Shown here piece after piece: positions 7,666-10,149 of a stretch of DNA of 10,149 nucleotides. The stretch comes from Asterionellopsis glacialis (Eukaryota > Bacillariophyta > Plagiogrammaphyceae > Rhaphoneidales > Asterionellopsidaceae). The stretch covers positions 24,799 to 34,947 of the forward strand of contig WKLE02000438.1 in the NCBI GenBank assembly GCA_014885115.2, written 5' to 3'. A program made the translations under genes and the position numbers. How positions within the stretch are numbered: position 1 is the stretch's first letter; every line of letters begins with the position of its first letter. The notes beneath the pieces are model-generated. The model saw only the letters and a list, made by a program, of their open reading frames with translations. It ran no database searches and was not told the DNA's origin.

Positions 7666-8232
7666 CTGGTCTTTTCAATGAGTTTTTCCAAGAAATGTAG
7701 TATCATGCATAGCCTAGTCATTTAGTTATTTCAGCGATCATTCATTTTGACAAGTATTTGGATGGCTGTCCTTATGATAGCGATGATTTCATTTCTCAGT
7801 AAAACATGAGATACTGTGTATCTCATCTGAATTTTATTTTACTAATTGACCAACAAGCATCCTGGACAGTAATAAACTCTAAGGAGAGGGAGTGAGGATA
7901 TTACTGCAATGGCCTTGGATTTTATAGTGTTTCATTTCCCTTTCTTTGTGTAACATGGAGAACAAGTGTTTTCTAAATTTGTTTTATTTCTGTTTTACAT
8001 ATATTGCTTTTTAAACAAGATCGTTATGATAGTGACCATGAACATGTAGATACTAATATTTCGCAAAGTAGTTAAGACTACCACCATAAGACAAATCATT
8101 TGACCGTCCGTCCGTTCATTGACACTAAATTGTTTGACTTTTCCTACAGTGAAATTCTGAATGGTCATCATATAGTCTGTTACATTTTTTCTGCTCCTCA
8201 CGCACAATTTTGTTCCTCCAACATGCTTCTTT
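7666..8232. other. Spacer holding the 3' flank of gene C
   Basis: No gene seen in 7666-7880. From about 7881 the sequence matches the 3' flanks of gene A (from 1813: AAGGAGAGGGA, TTATA.TGTTTC.TTTC, CTTCCTACAGTGAAA.TCTGAAT) and gene B (from 5160), so it belongs to the duplicated unit. Confidence 0.6.
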
Positions 8233-9381
8233 CTACGATGTCTTCTTTGCCATCCAATCTTTGTATTGTACAGCAATAGTTCTTTCACATTCCAAAANNC
8301 AGAATATAAAGCAGATGTTTCATAAGGTTTACCATCTGCCATTTGTGTAGAAATGGCTGCAGCTGCCGTAGTTAGTACAGCAACCCAAACACCCATATAC
8401 TTGTTCATAAATGATATAAATCCCATAAAACCAGGTTGTTCCATTATCACAGGTTGACCAGCATCCATATCAGAAGTTGTTGAATCCGAAACAACAATTT
8501 GTTGCCCCTGTTGTTGTGCAACGGCCATATTACCACCACTTTCAATACCACCAGATGAACCAACAACAAGACCAACAAGGGCGGCAAGGGATGAGAGACC
8601 CTTGGCTGCTAAGGCATAACGGCGTCCACGCTTAGCCATGATGTGAGCTTCACGACGAAAGTAGCCATTAATTTGCTTCTTCACTCTCATATCAATATAG
8701 GATGTACGAGTTAAGGTTGGTGGTACAGGCTTCCCATCAGCAGGACACATGACATACAAATGGCGTAAGTCTTGGACACCGTCATCAATGGTATTGATGT
8801 TTTTCATAAGGATTGTGGCTGCGCCTGGTTTGTCATATGGTGTAATGCCTACCCGATAAAGGAAGATCTCAGCCTTGATGGCCTCAGCCACTGTACGTGA
8901 ACGTACCCATTCATCAATGCGCTGTGGTGAAGTACAGCTTTGTTTGATACGTGGAATACATCCAAGTAAGATACCACCAACTAGGGAACAAATCCATGCT
9001 TGATCACCAGGTATCTGCGTACCCAATGTTGTACAAACAGCACCAGTGATTGTACAAACAACGATAATAAAACGCCACTTTTCGAGACTTGACCTGCATC
9101 CCTTTGCTACCAAATTCCATCGACGAAAGCGATCCCAAAGAACTATAATTAAAGAAGGTTGTAATAAGAAAGATGGACAAAGTATGGTGTTCAGATTCTC
9201 ATAAATAGCGGAGTGCAGGTTGCCTGTAGTGATCCACACTTGTAAAGTCACTATTCTGGATCAATATATTCATGAATAATTGTCATATTCTGAGCATGTA
9301 AAGTAATCCCGCGTGGCCAATTACAAACTTACCCTGGATTTTGTCGTCCGAAAGGAACTCAGGAGATTCGACATCCGCCAT
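8233..9381 (-). CDS. SLATT gene C: tandem DUF4231/SLATT four-TM membrane protein, interrupted by an assembly gap
   Basis: Spliced model: exon 1 9381-9333, intron 9332-9143, exon 2 9142-8233 ending in TAG, with Ns at 8298-8299. An in-frame TAG at 9414-9412 fixes the start. The leader is M-A-D-V-E-S-P-E-F-L-S-D-D-K-I-Q. Domain 1 has the TM pair and D-E-W-V-R-S-R-T-x-A-E-A-I-K-A-E with P-Y. Domain 2 has Y-I-D-M-R-V-K-K-Q, TM3 (diverged, L-S-S-L-A-A-L-V-G-L-V-V) and TM4. The TM3-TM4 linker is four residues longer than in B. Reading straight through the two Ns gives a spurious tail in the wrong frame. The true tail resumes after the gap as L-E-C-E-R-T-I-A-V-Q-Y-K-D-W-M and stops at the conserved position. 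By alignment with gene B, 81 bp (27 codons) are represented by the two Ns, giving an expected 345 aa. This is therefore probably an intact gene and not a pseudogene. Confidence 0.78.
8298..8299. other. Assembly gap (NN) inside gene C
   Basis: Sequence left of the Ns matches gene B up to position 5539, and sequence right of them resumes at 5621, so about 81 bp are missing behind a two-base placeholder. The missing part is in a segment nearly identical between A and B, the kind of place where an assembler breaks on paralogues. Confidence 0.92.
9143..9332 (-). other. Intron of SLATT gene C
   Basis: A 190-nt phase-1 intron with donor GTAAGT (plus-strand ACTTAC 9327-9332) and acceptor TAG (plus-strand CTA 9143-9145). 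Splicing completes a GTT (Val) codon before L-W-D-R-F. The 3' part is open in the frame of exon 2, so unspliced translation would give a false N-terminal extension beginning near 9251. Confidence 0.88.
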
Positions 9382-9905
9382 AGTGCCTCGACTTTCAACG
9401 TTCAACTTCGACTATACTAATTACTGTGCTTTGGTGATATGTTGCGGCAACGGATGGAGCAACGAGCAACGACACGATTCCCCTTGATGTTTCAAAGATT
9501 ATGTAGGGACGGATGTGGCCTCAAGTCCACGCTGGGAGACTGGTTGGTGCAGGCAATCAGTATGTCCTAGAGCCTCGATGTCGATAAACGACGTGCTTGA
9601 ATGAGTTTGCAAATTTTTTCACAACTTTGAAGGAGACATAAGATAGATATGGTGTTGCGGTCTTTTGATTGTTGGTTACCTGTTACGGAACGGTCTGATA
9701 ATTACCAGGTGCTACATGTTTCAACCGCACCCAGTGCTGATTCCAGCAAAGGGATTACGGCCGAATACAGGCACGTGATTCATTTCATTCGATAATGTTT
9801 TTTTGCTATCGTCAAATCTGAATGCAATAAATTCTTGCTGGGTCCAAAATATTCTTTATGATGAAAAAATACTATCATGGTTTCTGAGAAAATGCGGTCC
9901 AATTA
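9382..9905 (-). repeat. 5' flank of gene C, homologous to the 5' flank of gene A
   Basis: Ordered blocks match 3374-4030 upstream of gene A. The block next to the ATG, plus-strand GACTTTCAA.GTTCAACTT, is nearly identical to gene B (6690-6710) and includes the upstream in-frame stop. It probably contains the gene C promoter and leader; no defined promoter element is recognised. Confidence 0.7.
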
Positions 9906-9927
9906 AATTTGTTTTTTAGAATTGCTG

Positions 9928-10048
9928 TACCAGGGACCACGTTACCTTGTATACCGGTACCTGTACCAGGTAACTGGGTATCCCCTTCAGCACCTGGTAC
10001 CAGTGAAATAAATGGTCTCGTCTACTCAGACACCTGGTACCAGGTACC
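9928..10048. repeat. Dense GGTACC palindrome cluster
   Basis: GGTACC occurs at 9956-9961, 9996-10001, 10036-10041 and 10043-10048. Two longer perfect palindromes contain it: CTGGTACCAG at 9994-10003 and ACCTGGTACCAGGT at 10032-10045. Several CCAGGTA/TACCAGG half-copies lie between them. It is the most concentrated patch of this motif family in the window and sits just outside the A/C-shared upstream block. Confidence 0.75.
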
Positions 10049-10149
10049 TTCAAAGAAAACATTCTCGTGAAGAAAGTCATCGGTCAACATGCAAGAGGCA
10101 TCGATAAGACGCTTATGCTGGCATTGCAGTCATACATGCCAGATCTTAT
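10007..10149 (+). other. Coding-like open stretch running off the right edge
   Basis: After a TGA at 10004-10006 one plus frame is open to the window end, 47 codons. From about 10049 it reads like a real protein (N-I-L-V-K-K-V-I-G-Q-H-A-R-G-I-D-K-T-L-M, then a Leu/Gln/Tyr/Met segment). There is no upstream ATG in this frame, so it would have to be an internal exon or an element fragment. Family not recognised. Confidence 0.25.

Noticed and set aside
7995..9251. A continuous 418-codon minus-strand reading of gene C
   Set aside because: Its N-terminus is intron sequence read from a TTG, and its C-terminus past the Ns is in the wrong frame. The spliced, gap-aware model matches A and B at both ends.
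6935..10048. CRISPR-like or satellite array reading of the GGTACC clusters
   Set aside because: Spacing is irregular and repeat units are short and degenerate, with no fixed repeat-spacer pattern; the genome is also eukaryotic.
1..10149. tRNA or rRNA genes
   Set aside because: No cloverleaf with A and B boxes or rRNA-like conserved core was recognised on either strand by eye.

Overview
The window is eukaryotic nuclear DNA, probably from a microalga such as a diatom or another stramenopile (low confidence). The evidence is a GTAAGT...TAG intron found in three genes, AT-rich spacers, low-complexity Asn/Asp/Ser-rich protein sequence, and no operon structure. A two-base run of N at 8298-8299 marks a draft-assembly gap.

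The main content is a tandem array of three paralogous minus-strand genes: A (2152-3373), B (5475-6681) and C (8233-9381). Each has a 49-nt first exon coding 16 residues plus one base, a phase-1 intron of 181-199 nt, and one long second exon. The spliced products are about 340, 341 and (allowing for the gap) 345 aa. Each has four predicted membrane segments in two pairs. The first pair is followed by a W-x2-(A/S)-R-(S/T)-x-A-E-x-I-K-x-E-x-x-x-Y-R-x(4)-P-Y signature, and the second pair is preceded by a Y-x3-R-V-x2-Q-x3-Y-x3-A signature. I recognise this as the DUF4231/SLATT architecture in tandem. In prokaryotes, SLATT proteins are predicted membrane (pore-type) effectors of nucleotide-signalling conflict systems. 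A multicopy, intron-bearing SLATT family in a eukaryote is the most interesting thing here. Its function is unknown, and no cyclic-nucleotide synthase or SLOG sensor gene is visible beside it.

Layout: 1-565 has no firm gene, only a weak coding-like tail at the left edge. 566-1384 (+) encodes an unrecognised 272-aa two-TM protein with an acidic Asn/Asp-rich N-terminus and an octa-Cys C-terminus. 1385-2151 is the convergent spacer, with a 22-bp tandem repeat. 2152-3373 is gene A, and 3374-5474 is spacer with A/C-shared upstream sequence, a decayed minus-strand coding-like patch and a 151-bp tandem duplication. 5475-6681 is gene B. 6682-8232 is spacer with a GGTACC-rich cluster and a broken plus-strand ORF. 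8233-9381 is gene C, interrupted by the assembly gap. 9382-10149 is C upstream sequence, a dense GGTACC palindrome cluster and an open coding-like stretch running off the right edge.

The duplication units include introns and flanks as well as coding sequence. A and C share longer flanks on both sides than B does, while B's coding sequence is a mosaic of A-like and C-like segments. This points to tandem duplication followed by gene conversion.
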